11,065 nucleotides of DNA from JANLQX01 sp031423635 (GCA_031423635.1 JANPFX010000285.1:1-11065); one strand, 5' to 3'. Numbered from the stretch's first letter, positions 1 to 7,465 are shown. Translations and numbers: made by a program. The notes: generated by a model from the sequence alone, not told the origin.

Positions 1-640
1 GCACCCCGTGCTGATCGGTGATGGTCCTCCGTTCAACGAGAAGTGGTTCACCGGTCCGAACGCCGAGGACTCTTGCGTCGTCGCGCCGCGCCGACTCGGC
101 CCGAATCGTCGCCCGTCCCGAGGTCGGCACGACGCCCAGCGCGACGAGTGCGCGATGCAAGGAGCCGCCGGAAAGATCGGCGTCGAGCACTGCGCTCACG
201 TCCGAACGAAGACACACCAGCTCGACGGCGATCGGTTCGCCGTCGGCCATTCGGAGTCGCTTCAGAAACACGATCCGACTCCCCCGGGCGAGATCGAGCT
301 CCCGTCCCTGGACCTCGGTGGCGACCCTCATCCCGGACTGGAGGAGCATCGACGACGGTTTTCGACCCTGTCGTTTCATCTCGGAGGAGAACGTGATCAG
401 GTTCGTCGCCTGTCGATGCGCGGTAACTTCGGCCACGAACGTGCCCCGGCCGGCCGCTCGGTGGACCAGCCCATCGAGGACAAGTTGGTGCACCGCCTGG
501 CGCGCCGTCATTCGGCTCACGCCGAATTCTTCGCAGAGTTCGGCGTCGGACGGGAGTGCCGCGCCCGGTGCCATGTCGGGCAGACGGGAGCGCAGCGCCT
601 GCTCGATCTGGACGTAACGCGGTGTGTAGGAGTCAGTCAT
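1..640 (-). CDS. GntR-family (HutC/UTRA subfamily) transcriptional regulator, 3' end cut by window edge
   Basis: This is a DNA-binding repressor-type regulator read on the minus strand from the ATG at 640. The frame stays open to base 1, so 213 residues are visible and the C-terminus is missing. Residues 8-70 form a GntR winged helix-turn-helix: LPSDAELCEEFGVSR at 29-43, then MTARQAVHQL, and the wing RAAGRGTFV at 61-69. From about residue 85 the sequence fits a UTRA ligand-binding domain, including FLKRLRMADGEPIAVE at 125-140 and GEPLLVERRTIT near the cut end. UTRA regulators usually sense a small sugar, sugar phosphate or other metabolite. Comparison with typical HutC-family proteins suggests only a few tens of residues are lost. 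It diverges from the SDR gene, and two TCTAGA palindromes lie in the shared control region, so autoregulation is likely. Its effector is inferred to be the substrate of this locus or an intermediate. The ribosome-binding site is weak. Confidence 0.9.
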   Translation of the reverse strand, partial: MTDSYTPRYVQIEQALRSRLPDMAPGAALPSDAELCEEFGVSRMTARQAVHQLVLDGLVHRAAGRGTFVAEVTAHRQATNLITFSSEMKRQGRKPSSMLLQSGMRVATEVQGRELDLARGSRIVFLKRLRMADGEPIAVELVCLRSDVSAVLDADLSGGSLHRALVALGVVPTSGRATIRAESARRDDARVLGVRTGEPLLVERRTITDQHGV

Positions 641-674
641 GGATCCAGCGTTCCGGAGGCAACCACTTCTGGCA

Positions 675-690
675 GTCTAGACATCTAGAT
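675..690. promoter_or_regulatory. Tandem TCTAGA operator pair between the GntR and SDR genes
   Basis: Two abutting 8-bp palindromes are visible: GTCTAGAC at 675-682 and ATCTAGAT at 683-690. The second sits in a wider near-palindrome at 679-694, with one mismatched pair in 16 bp. GTCTAGAC exactly fits the GTnTAnAC half-site layout described for HutC-type GntR regulators, and the core matches the centre of the DasR box (TGGTCTAGACCA). The pair lies 35 bp upstream of the regulator start and 36 bp upstream of the SDR start, so it could repress both directions. Binding by the adjacent regulator is an inference. Confidence 0.7.
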
Positions 691-726
691 GACTAATGTG
701 GCCAGCCGATTGACAAGGAGGGCCTC

Positions 727-1530
727 GTGACCGTCAACCCGTTCGATCTGCGTGGGCGATGCATCGTCGTCACCGGCGTCTCCCAGGGCATCGGCCGGGC
801 CATCGCTCTCGCCGCAGCGGGAGCGGGGGCCAACGTCGCGGGCATCCATCTCGGGAACGACGACGCTGACCGTAACCAGGCAGAGACTCTGCGCGGCGCC
901 CTCGAGAGCATCGGGGTCCAACACCTCATCCGAGCCGCTGACGCCGGCAGAGCAACGAGTCACGACGCGCTCGCGGCCGATGTGCTCGACCGCTGGGGTC
1001 GCCTCGACGCTTGGGTGAACAACGCTGCGCGCTTGCTCGTGAAGCCGTTCCTCGAGATGACCGACGACGATTGGCACGGTCTGCTTCAAGCCAACTTGCA
1101 CGGGTACTTCTACGGCTGCCGAAGTGCTGCCCGGGTGATGAGCGCTGCGGCGGGAGGACGCATTCTCAACGTCACTTCGGCGGCCGATGTGCTGGTGGTC
1201 GCTGAACTGAGCGCGTACATCGCCGCGAAAGGCGCGATTGTGGCGCTCACCAAAGAACTCGCAGTGGAACTGGCGATCCGTGGGATCACGGTGAACGCCA
1301 TTGCACCGGGGGCAACGGATACGCCGTTGAACGCGGGGGCATACGACGAAGAGGTCCGCTCCGCCTACCACGCGCGCATACCGCTTGGCCGGATTGCGAG
1401 TGCGGCAGAAGTGGCCGATGCTGCCCTCTTCTTCCTCACCGATGCCTCGCGCTACGTCACTGGGCAGGAACTCCTCGTGGACGGCGGTCTGGCAATCAAT
1501 GGCACCATGGGCCACCGCCAAACGGCGTGA
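727..1530 (+). CDS. Short-chain dehydrogenase/reductase (SDR), probable sugar or polyol oxidoreductase
   Basis: A classical SDR of 267 residues, which probably performs NAD(P)-dependent oxidation of a hydroxyl (or the reverse) on a sugar-like substrate in the cytoplasm. The GTG start at 727 is set by a strong AAGGAGG at 715-721 with a 5-nt spacer. The Rossmann motif TGVSQGIG is at residues 16-23 and the NNAA motif at 98-101. The catalytic set is Ser151 (NVTSAAD), Tyr164 and Lys168 (YIAAK). The PG motif is at 194-195 and the typical C-terminal YVTGQELLVDGG at 243-254. The length is normal for the family and no catalytic residue is missing. The gene diverges from the GntR regulator across the TCTAGA pair and is the only gene of its transcription unit. 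SDRs are too alike to give a substrate from sequence alone. The locus suggests a sugar, sugar acid or lactone. Confidence 0.93.
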   Translation: MTVNPFDLRGRCIVVTGVSQGIGRAIALAAAGAGANVAGIHLGNDDADRNQAETLRGALESIGVQHLIRAADAGRATSHDALAADVLDRWGRLDAWVNNAARLLVKPFLEMTDDDWHGLLQANLHGYFYGCRSAARVMSAAAGGRILNVTSAADVLVVAELSAYIAAKGAIVALTKELAVELAIRGITVNAIAPGATDTPLNAGAYDEEVRSAYHARIPLGRIASAAEVADAALFFLTDASRYVTGQELLVDGGLAINGTMGHRQTA

Positions 1531-1538
1531 GGCACGAG

Positions 1539-1566
1539 CGGCGACGACTGCGAGTTGGTGTCGCCG
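1539..1566. terminator. Inverted repeat between convergent genes, possible bidirectional terminator
   Basis: CGGCGAC at 1539-1545 pairs perfectly with GTCGCCG at 1560-1566 around a 14-nt loop, just after the SDR stop and before the stop of the convergent isomerase gene. There is no T-tract, so intrinsic termination is only a possibility suggested by position. Confidence 0.35.
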
Positions 1567-1573
1567 GAGATGA

Positions 1574-2488
1574 TCACACGATCAGTGGTGCCAGCGTCTC
1601 TCGGGCAAGTTGGAATCCGCGCTTCACCAGCTCGTCGGTACCCTCGAAGTTCCGATCCTCGTGCTCGACGCACACAACGTAGTCGTACCCTGCTTTGTAC
1701 AGCGCGCTTATGAAACGTGGCCACGGTACCTCGCCGAGGCCGGGCATGCGTGGGATCTGCCAACCCATGCCGAGGGAGAGTATTCCGTTTTCGTACAGCC
1801 CCTCCCGGTCGATTTCGAGATCCTTGCCGTGCACATGGAACAGCCGCGGAGCGAACTCACGAACCACTCGTTCGATGTCGATCATCTGCCAGATCAGGTG
1901 CGATGGATCAAGGTTCAGACCGAGGTTGGGACCCAACTTGTCGAACAGTTCCCGCCAAGCGTTCGGTGAGTATGCGAGATTGTGCCCACCGGGCCACTCG
2001 TCCTTCGAGAAGATCATCGGGCAGTTCTCGATCGCCACCTTCACGCCTTGGTCCTCGGCGTAGCGCATGATTGGTTCCCAGACCTTCAGGGCTCGGATCA
2101 TGTTGTCCGACTGGCTCTTTCGCTGATCAGCCCCGATGAACGTGTTGACGACCGGCACCCCCATGAACGCGGCTGCCCTGATCACCTTCTTCAGATGATC
2201 GTTGACAGCTTCTCGATGCGAAGCGTCGGGATGCAGGTTGTTCGGGTAGTAGCCAAGTCCCGAGACGACGATTCCCCGGGAGGCGAGCTCACCGATGAGC
2301 TCGGCCGCTTGGGCCCTCGTGATCCTTGCGACATTGATGTGCGACGTCCCGGCGTATCGGCGGGACTCGCCCCCTCCGCGGGGCCAGCATGCGACTTCGA
2401 GCATTGAGTACCCGTTCGACGCGGCCCAGTCGGCAACTTCGAGCAGCGGCGTGTCGGGAAAGGGGGCGGTGAGCAGTCCGAGCTTCAT
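1574..2488 (-). CDS. Sugar (phosphate) isomerase/epimerase, xylose-isomerase-like TIM barrel
   Basis: A 304-residue member of the AP-endonuclease-2/xylose-isomerase-like TIM-barrel superfamily, which includes sugar epimerases, inosose dehydratases and hydroxypyruvate isomerases that use a divalent metal. The pattern of likely metal and catalytic residues is intact: Glu154 in VAIENCP, Asp194 and His197 in LNLDPSHL, His218 and His220 in FHVHGKD, and Glu275 in VCVEHED. The frame is open well upstream to 3094, but the ATG at 2488 is preferred. On the minus strand it has AAGGA (plus-strand 2494-2498) with a 5-nt spacer, and the protein then begins MKLGLLTAPF, the usual first beta strand. The gene diverges from the importer over a region with two TCTAGA sites. 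The reaction could be C-3 epimerisation, ketose/aldose isomerisation, or dehydration or elimination on a keto-sugar made by one of the two neighbouring dehydrogenases. The sequence does not decide between these. Confidence 0.92.
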   Translation of the reverse strand: MKLGLLTAPFPDTPLLEVADWAASNGYSMLEVACWPRGGGESRRYAGTSHINVARITRAQAAELIGELASRGIVVSGLGYYPNNLHPDASHREAVNDHLKKVIRAAAFMGVPVVNTFIGADQRKSQSDNMIRALKVWEPIMRYAEDQGVKVAIENCPMIFSKDEWPGGHNLAYSPNAWRELFDKLGPNLGLNLDPSHLIWQMIDIERVVREFAPRLFHVHGKDLEIDREGLYENGILSLGMGWQIPRMPGLGEVPWPRFISALYKAGYDYVVCVEHEDRNFEGTDELVKRGFQLARETLAPLIV

Positions 2489-2546
2489 GGAGATCCTTCT
2501 GATCGCAGGTGGAAGTTGCGTGCACGATTCTGGATCGATAGGTTGC

Positions 2547-2562
2547 GGTTGTCTAGACAACC
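2547..2562. promoter_or_regulatory. Perfect 16-bp palindrome GGTTGTCTAGACAACC, candidate GntR operator
   Basis: Every position of GGTTGTCTAGACAACC pairs with its mirror position. The centre is GTCTAGAC, identical to the site at 675-682 in front of the regulator and matching the HutC-type pattern GTnTAnAC. It lies about 60 bp upstream of the isomerase start on the minus strand, in the region shared with the importer. It is the most symmetric of the five sites and so probably the strongest. Confidence 0.72.
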
Positions 2563-2570
2563 TGGATGAA

Positions 2571-2586
2571 ACCGATCTAGACAACC
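2571..2586. promoter_or_regulatory. Second TCTAGA operator-like site, half-conserved
   Basis: ACCGATCTAGACAACC has a right half identical to that of the perfect palindrome at 2547-2562, while the left half is degenerate. The two centres are 24 bp apart, slightly over two helical turns, so two dimers could bind near the same DNA face and shut both divergent promoters. Confidence 0.6.
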
Positions 2587-2729
2587 ACACCGTCGGCTTC
2601 GGCTGATGGGCCACGTTCTTGCCGCTGGTGGTCTCTCGGGGATTCCGGTCCCGGTTTGGTCGACGACGGCGAAGCCGCCTTGGAGGTACCACGGCGGAGA
2701 CTGCCCACTCTCGGGCAACGGAGGACATG

Positions 2730-3776
2730 ATGAATCCACGCATTCGAAAGCCGCTCACCAGTCTCGGAGTTGCCACGCTGATGGTTGGTGGCATCGTCGC
2801 CGCAGGTCCGTCGACGGCGGCCACGAAAACACCACCGGCGCCTTGGAAGATCGGCGTGTCGAACACACTGGTCGGAAACGGCTGGCGGGAGGAGATGATC
2901 TGCGCAGTGAAGGCGCAGGCCAAGGCTTCGGGCAAGGTCTCGAAGGTCATCGTCGCCAACCGCAACGGCGGCCCAACCGAGCAGATCGCCGATCTCAAGA
3001 GCCTGATCTCCCAGGGCGTCAACGCCATCATCTTGAATCCGAGTGATCGGGAGAAGCTCAACCCGGTGCTCGAGCAGGCGATGGCCAAGGGCATCGTTGT
3101 CGTGGCTGTTGATCAGGCCGTGACGGCGAAAGGTGCCTATGTCGCCACGAACGACCAGGTGAAATACGGCGCGAACGGAGCCGACTGGCTTGCCAAACAA
3201 CTCAACGGCAAGGGCAGCGTGTTGTACATGCGCGGTATCGACGGTGTTCCCGCTGACGCCGACCGCGACAAGGGTTTCAAAGACACCATGAAGAAGTATC
3301 CGAACATCAAGATCAAGGAGGTCTTCTCGGGTTGGGACTTCGCCAAGGGGGGCCAGGTCGCGACGGAGGAAATCGGCGCCAACAACTATGACGGTGTGTG
3401 GACTTCCGGCATCGACTACACCGTTGTCAATGCCTTCGCCACGACCAAGAAGAAGCCGGTCCCCGTCGTCGGCGCCGATACCAACGAATTCCTCAACCAG
3501 CTCATCAAGGGGTCGCCGGGGGCTGCGGTCACGAATCCGGCGGTCATCGGCGGCGTGGGAGCGGCGCTCGCACTTGACGTGTTGTCCGGCAAGAAGGTCG
3601 CCCAGACGACACTTCTCAACCCCGAAGTGTGGGACATGAAGACCTCATCGGCGAAGATCAAAGCCAACTACTTTCCCGACCGAGATGCCACGTTCAGCGC
3701 CGCAGTCAGCGTGAAGCCCTACACCACCTACGCACCTGCGGATCTGTTCGCCTGCAAGGGCCCGGGCGAGAAATAG
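2730..3776 (+). CDS. ABC sugar transporter substrate-binding protein (RbsB-like, periplasmic-binding family 4)
   Basis: The extracytoplasmic sugar receptor of the importer, 348 residues, longer than E. coli RbsB. ATG codons lie at 2727 and 2730. The second is chosen because GGAGG at 2720-2724 then has a 5-nt spacer, but the first would add only one Met. Residues 1-30 form a Sec-type signal: a basic start (NPRIRK), a hydrophobic core and likely cleavage after Ala30 (PSTA/ATK). No lipobox cysteine is present. The mature part shows two-lobe binding-protein features: IGVSNTLVGNGWREEM at 41-56, AIILNPSD at 99-106, VVAVDQA at 124-130, and GAD at 248-250. Asp128, Arg179 and Asp250 are candidate sugar contacts by analogy to RbsB. 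Cys58 and Cys342 are the only cysteines and could pair. The gene is first in the importer operon, separated from the ATPase by 112 bp holding a large hairpin. Ligand unknown. Confidence 0.93.
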   Translation: MNPRIRKPLTSLGVATLMVGGIVAAGPSTAATKTPPAPWKIGVSNTLVGNGWREEMICAVKAQAKASGKVSKVIVANRNGGPTEQIADLKSLISQGVNAIILNPSDREKLNPVLEQAMAKGIVVVAVDQAVTAKGAYVATNDQVKYGANGADWLAKQLNGKGSVLYMRGIDGVPADADRDKGFKDTMKKYPNIKIKEVFSGWDFAKGGQVATEEIGANNYDGVWTSGIDYTVVNAFATTKKKPVPVVGADTNEFLNQLIKGSPGAAVTNPAVIGGVGAALALDVLSGKKVAQTTLLNPEVWDMKTSSAKIKANYFPDRDATFSAAVSVKPYTTYAPADLFACKGPGEK

Positions 3777-3777
3777 G

Positions 3778-3787
3778 GAAACGTTTC
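3778..3787. promoter_or_regulatory. GAAACGTTTC palindrome just after the binding-protein gene
   Basis: A perfect 10-bp palindrome with a central CG begins two bases after the binding-protein stop codon. The AAACGTTT core resembles LacI/PurR-type operators. No LacI-family gene is in the window, and the site overlaps the foot of the large hairpin, so a regulatory role is weakly supported. Confidence 0.25.
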
Positions 3788-3838
3788 GCGGAGCGAGGCG
3801 CGCCGAAAGTCCCCTTGGCGGCGCGCCTCGTCTCCGCG
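3787..3838 (+). promoter_or_regulatory. Large intercistronic hairpin between binding-protein and ATPase genes
   Basis: CGCGGAG at 3787-3793 pairs with CTCCGCG at 3832-3838, and CGAGGCGCGCCG at 3794-3805 pairs with CGGCGCGCCTCG at 3819-3830. Only T3831 is bulged. This gives 19 bp, almost all G-C, around a 13-nt loop. No T-run follows. In binding-protein importers such a structure commonly protects the upstream mRNA 3' end or partly stops transcription, so that binding protein is made in excess over the membrane parts. That role is inferred here from position and stability. Confidence 0.7.
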
Positions 3839-3888
3839 CAACTTGATGATTCCTCACGAATCACCTCTTTGCGGACCCTGGACTCTTT

Positions 3889-5406
3889 GTGACCCCTCCA
3901 CTCCTCGAGACCGTTGCCGTCGCCAAACGCTATGGATCGGTCGTCGCTCTGCGTTCGGCGAACCTGACTGTCGGGCCCGGAGAAATCCATGCGCTGCTCG
4001 GTGCAAACGGGGCGGGAAAGTCCACCCTCGTGAAGGTCCTCACCGGTGTGATTCGGCCGACCGAGGGTGAGGTTCGCGTGAACGGCGAAGCCGTCGTTTT
4101 GCGAGACCCGGTCGACGCCCAACGCCGTGGCCTGGCACCGGTTTTTCAAGACCCGGCACTCGTTGCCGACCTCAGCGTCGTCGATAACCTTCGTCTCACC
4201 GGCGCAAACCCGGAAGCGGTTCGCCATTGGCTGGGCGAGATGGGTCTCGGCTCGATCGATCTCACGGATCTTGTTCGTGACATCCCACTTCCCCTGCTTC
4301 GCATGCTCGACCTGGCGCGGGCCGCGTCGCGCGAGCCGGCGGTGTTGCTCCTCGACGAAATCACCGCCGCCCTCCCGATCGACCTCGCCGAGCGAGTCAT
4401 CGACGTCATGCGTCGTTGGAAGGCGACGAACCGGTCGGTGCTGTTCATCAGTCACCGGCTGGCCGAAGTCCGCGATGTCTGCGATGTCGCCACCGTCTTG
4501 CGCGACGGTTGCGACGTCGACCGCTTCCGCACTGACGACGGAGGCGAAGCGAGGATGGTTCGAGCCATGCTCGGCGATGCTGCAGCGATTGTACGAAACG
4601 TGACGCGCTCGGTCCCCGTCAAGGCGACATCACCAGCTCTGCTTGACGAATCGACGCCGGCGGACGAGGTTCTGGCAGTGTCCGATCTTCGTGTCGGCAA
4701 ACTTGACGGGATCTCGTTCGTTGCCCGCCGCGGCGAGGTGCTCGGGGTGGCCGCACTTGAAGGACAGGGGCAGGATCTTCTCTTCGCGGTCCTCTCCGGC
4801 GATCGTCGACCGACCTCGGGGGAGCTGCGCATTCATCGCCAGCGTCTCGTTGCCCGCCACCCCGCCGATGCGATCCGCCGCGGTGTGGTGCTCATTCCGT
4901 CGGACCGGCTTCAGGCCCTACTCCCCCAGCGGTCTGTTCGCGAGAACCTGGCGTTGCCGTTCTTCCGAAGGGTTCGATCATGGGGGCCCGTCCGCCGCCG
5001 GCGCGAGACAGAAGCAGTCGACGGCGCGATCACCCGACTGTCAATCGACACGCGCGCACAGTCGCAGGTGAAACGCCTCTCCGGCGGCAACCAGCAAAAG
5101 GTGACCATCGGGCGATGGCTCGCAACGGGCTTCGACGTTCTGCTGTGTTTCGATCCGACCCGGGGCATCGATGTGGGAACCAAGCACCAGATCTATGACC
5201 TTGTTCGAGAACTGGCCCGAGCCGGCAAGACGGTGATCTTTTTCACGAGTGAGCTACGGGAGATCGCGCAATGCTGCGATCGGGCCGTGGTCATCTACGA
5301 AGGAAAGATCACGGAGGAGATCACCGCTGCCGAAGCGACCGAGGAGCGGCTTCTGAACGCCGCGCATGGTCTTGTGGGCGCGCTTGCGGACCCGGTCTGC
5401 CCATGA
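3889..5406 (+). CDS. Sugar ABC transporter ATPase, double-domain RbsA/MglA type
   Basis: A 505-residue fused ATPase that powers the importer, with two nucleotide-binding domains (about 5-245 and 258-495), close to RbsA in length. Domain 1 has a perfect Walker A, GANGAGKST at 38-46, Q-loop Gln87 (FQD), Walker B with Asp156-Glu157 (LLLDEITAAL) and switch His189 (FISHRL). Its signature motif is missing, with PLPLLRMLDLA at 133-143 where a family LSxGxxQ would be. Domain 2 has a degraded Walker A (LEGQGQDLL, 290-298, no GKS/T), a good signature LSGGNQQK (397-404), FDPTRG at 421-426 where DEPTRG is typical, and Ser454 in place of the switch His. The halves therefore complement each other, a known asymmetry in this class. 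The GTG start at 3889 lacks a clear Shine-Dalgarno, but no better in-frame start was seen. The end overlaps the next gene by ATGA. Confidence 0.93.
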   Translation: MTPPLLETVAVAKRYGSVVALRSANLTVGPGEIHALLGANGAGKSTLVKVLTGVIRPTEGEVRVNGEAVVLRDPVDAQRRGLAPVFQDPALVADLSVVDNLRLTGANPEAVRHWLGEMGLGSIDLTDLVRDIPLPLLRMLDLARAASREPAVLLLDEITAALPIDLAERVIDVMRRWKATNRSVLFISHRLAEVRDVCDVATVLRDGCDVDRFRTDDGGEARMVRAMLGDAAAIVRNVTRSVPVKATSPALLDESTPADEVLAVSDLRVGKLDGISFVARRGEVLGVAALEGQGQDLLFAVLSGDRRPTSGELRIHRQRLVARHPADAIRRGVVLIPSDRLQALLPQRSVRENLALPFFRRVRSWGPVRRRRETEAVDGAITRLSIDTRAQSQVKRLSGGNQQKVTIGRWLATGFDVLLCFDPTRGIDVGTKHQIYDLVRELARAGKTVIFFTSELREIAQCCDRAVVIYEGKITEEITAAEATEERLLNAAHGLVGALADPVCP

Positions 5407-6446
5407 GCGAGTTTGGAGCCGGGCATTCGGGAACGACATTGGTCGTCACTACCCATGGACGAACGCGGCGCGCTCAGATCGTTCAGCGCCATGGCTGGAC
5501 GGTGGGGGTCTGGCTGCTGTTTGCCGCCCTACTTGCCTGGTACGCAGGCCGACTCGATTCGTTCGGACCCTACGAACGGACGTCGATCCTCACGACCGCC
5601 GTTGCGGCGGTCTTCGTCGCCATGGGACAGGGTGTGGTGATCCTTGGAGGGGGCATCGACCTCGGGCTCGGGTCGATGGTCATCCTGGTCAACTGCGTAT
5701 CGGCGAAGTACATGGATGGCCACGGCTTCGGGCTCTGCATCCTCATCGCCGTGCTGGTGACTGTCGCTGCCGTGATGCTCGGCGGAACGATTGGATGGGT
5801 GATCCACCGCAGCGGTGTTCCCGACATCATCGTCACGCTTGCAACCTCGTTCACGCTCTTCGGTCTTGCGCTGTTCATCCTGCCCTCACCTGGCGGCGGC
5901 ACCAGCCCCTCGTTCGCCCATCTCGTGACTGGTTCCGAGACAGGCGAGGTGTATTGGCCGGCGATCCTCTGTCTCGTTGTGCCATTCGCCGCGGTGTGGC
6001 TTCCCATGCGCCGAAGGCGAACGGTTCTCTCGATCTATGCGGCCGGCTCCGACGCGAATGCAGCGTTCTTGTCCGGCGTGAATCTTCGTCGGACAAAGGT
6101 TGCGTCGTACGCCCTCGGAAGCTTCTTTGCCGCCCTCGCCGGGTTGGCGACGACAGCCGTTACGGGTGGCGGTGAGCCGCGTTTCTCGACAGCGAGCGCC
6201 TTTACGCTCAACGCCGTTGCGGCAGCGGTGCTCGGTGGGGTCGCACTGACAGGCGGCGTAGGCGGAATGATCGGCCCGATCGGTGCCGCGCTCGCACTTT
6301 CGCTGCTCAGTCCGATCCTCACCAACTTGCAGCTGTCGATCACGTGGATGGACTCCAACATGGCAGAAATCGTCAAGGGTCTGATCCTGATCATCGTGGT
6401 GATGATCGGTGGCTGGGCCCGCGCGCGAAAACACAAGGTGGTCTGA
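5403..6446 (+). CDS. Sugar ABC transporter permease 1 (RbsC-like, BPD_transp_2 family)
   Basis: A 347-residue inner-membrane permease of the ribose/galactose-type importer. The ATG at 5403 overlaps the ATPase stop (ATGA, 5403-5406), indicating translational coupling. The frame is open further upstream to 5271, but that would lie inside the ATPase gene. A basic cytosolic leader (THGRTRRAQIVQRHG) precedes the first membrane helix at about 32-48, and many hydrophobic spans follow. Family landmarks are visible: GGGIDLGLGSM at 82-92, IYAAGSDANAAFLSGVN at 211-227 (the coupling loop region facing the ATPase), and AAAVLGGVALTGGVGG at 273-288. The C-terminus is basic (ARARKHK). Together with the second permease it probably forms a heterodimeric channel. 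Confidence 0.93.
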   Translation: MSEFGAGHSGTTLVVTTHGRTRRAQIVQRHGWTVGVWLLFAALLAWYAGRLDSFGPYERTSILTTAVAAVFVAMGQGVVILGGGIDLGLGSMVILVNCVSAKYMDGHGFGLCILIAVLVTVAAVMLGGTIGWVIHRSGVPDIIVTLATSFTLFGLALFILPSPGGGTSPSFAHLVTGSETGEVYWPAILCLVVPFAAVWLPMRRRRTVLSIYAAGSDANAAFLSGVNLRRTKVASYALGSFFAALAGLATTAVTGGGEPRFSTASAFTLNAVAAAVLGGVALTGGVGGMIGPIGAALALSLLSPILTNLQLSITWMDSNMAEIVKGLILIIVVMIGGWARARKHKVV

Positions 6447-6448
6447 AC

Positions 6449-7423
6449 ATGTCCGTGGCCACATCGTCGGTCGACATCACGCCACCCACCTGGCGACGAT
6501 GGTTCGCCGACCACCCCAATCAATTGCTCGCCGTCGTTTTTCTGGTACTCGTCATCGCCACGTGCATCAAGGAGCCGAGCTATCTGTCGTGGACCGGTCT
6601 GCGCAACACGTTGCTCCTCGCCGCACCGCTCGCCATCCTCGCCGGTGGCCAGACCTTGTGCCTGCTCACGGGGGGCGTCGACCTCTCCGTGGCGATGACC
6701 GCTACGGCAGCCGCATACGTGTGCGCCAACAAGTCCTCTCTCGGCGCCGCCACTGCTATCACCCTCGGCTTGGCGACGGCGATCGCCATCGGAGTCGTGA
6801 ACGGCGCCGGTGTTGCCATCGGGCGGGTCAACCCGCTCATCATGACCTTGGGCATGCAGGGAATCCTCGTCGGACTGTTGACGAAGGGCGCGCAATCCTT
6901 TCTCAAGGGGAGCACGAACGTGACGCCGTTCGTGAAGAAGCTCGGAGGTGGCGCGTGGGGCGCAATTCCCTACAACGTGATCGTGTGGACCGGTGTGGCG
7001 GTCATCTTGATCTGGGGACTGCGATCGACCGGGCTCGGCCGGAGCATCTACGCCGTCGGCGACAACCAGTTGGCGTGCCGCCTTGCCGGAATCAAGGTGT
7101 GGAAGGTGCAGGTCGCGGTGTACGTCCTGTGCGCACTGTTGGCCGGGATCGCCGGAATTCTCCTGGCGGGACGGTCGGGCTCGGTCGACCTTCAGCTCAC
7201 GAACTTCCTTCTCCTCCCTTCCGTCGCAGCCGCAGTCGTCGGTGGCACATCGATCTTCGGCGGTGTCGGTGGCTACACCGGCACAATCCTCGGAGCGCTC
7301 ATCCTGGGTGTACTGGAACGATTTCTGCTGTTCATGGATGCCACCGAAGCCGTGAAGCAAATGCTGTACGGAGGAATGATCCTCGGGCTCGCGTGGCTCT
7401 ACGCCGAACTCACGAAGTCGTAG
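6449..7423 (+). CDS. Sugar ABC transporter permease 2 (RbsC-like, BPD_transp_2 family)
   Basis: A second permease of 324 residues, paralogous to the first, so the importer uses two different membrane subunits. The ATG at 6449 lies two bases after the previous stop. AAGGTGG at 6435-6441, inside the end of the preceding gene, serves as a ribosome-binding site. The frame is open to 6344 but only within the preceding gene. Landmarks match the family: TGGVDLSVAM at 74-83, IYAVGDNQLACRLAGI at 200-215, and AAAVVGGTSIFGGVGG at 260-275. About eight or more hydrophobic spans begin at 25-39. It closes the importer operon. The next gene is convergent, with an inverted repeat between them. Confidence 0.93.
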   Translation: MSVATSSVDITPPTWRRWFADHPNQLLAVVFLVLVIATCIKEPSYLSWTGLRNTLLLAAPLAILAGGQTLCLLTGGVDLSVAMTATAAAYVCANKSSLGAATAITLGLATAIAIGVVNGAGVAIGRVNPLIMTLGMQGILVGLLTKGAQSFLKGSTNVTPFVKKLGGGAWGAIPYNVIVWTGVAVILIWGLRSTGLGRSIYAVGDNQLACRLAGIKVWKVQVAVYVLCALLAGIAGILLAGRSGSVDLQLTNFLLLPSVAAAVVGGTSIFGGVGGYTGTILGALILGVLERFLLFMDATEAVKQMLYGGMILGLAWLYAELTKS

Positions 7424-7465
7424 ATGGCCGACCGACATCGCCAGCGGGAAATGGCCGGCGACTAC

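Noticed and set aside
8..688. Plus-strand open frame of 226 codons opposite the GntR gene
   Set aside because: The minus strand encodes a clear winged-helix plus UTRA protein here. The plus frame has low-complexity, Arg/His-rich composition and no motif, so it is a high-GC shadow.
710..715. TTGACA as a -35 box for the SDR
   Set aside because: It overlaps the ribosome-binding site and is too close to the GTG start to drive this gene.
685..1521. Minus-strand open frame of 278 codons opposite the SDR gene
   Set aside because: The SDR has all family motifs and a strong ribosome-binding site. The antisense translation has no recognisable domain.
2587..2726. Riboswitch or attenuator in the binding-protein leader
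   Set aside because: Only short imperfect stems (for example CCGCC 2675-2679 with GGCGG 2693-2697, and TGCCC with GGGCA near 2702-2717) are seen. No known riboswitch core was recognised.
2619..2729. TTG-initiated N-terminal extension of the binding protein, with an Arg-rich stretch that could suggest a Tat signal
   Set aside because: There is no twin-arginine consensus before the hydrophobic core. The internal ATGs have GGAGG and give a normal Sec signal.
2489..3094. N-terminal extension of the isomerase upstream of 2488
   Set aside because: It would run through the operators and into the divergent binding-protein gene. The ATG at 2488 has a good ribosome-binding site and begins at the first barrel strand.
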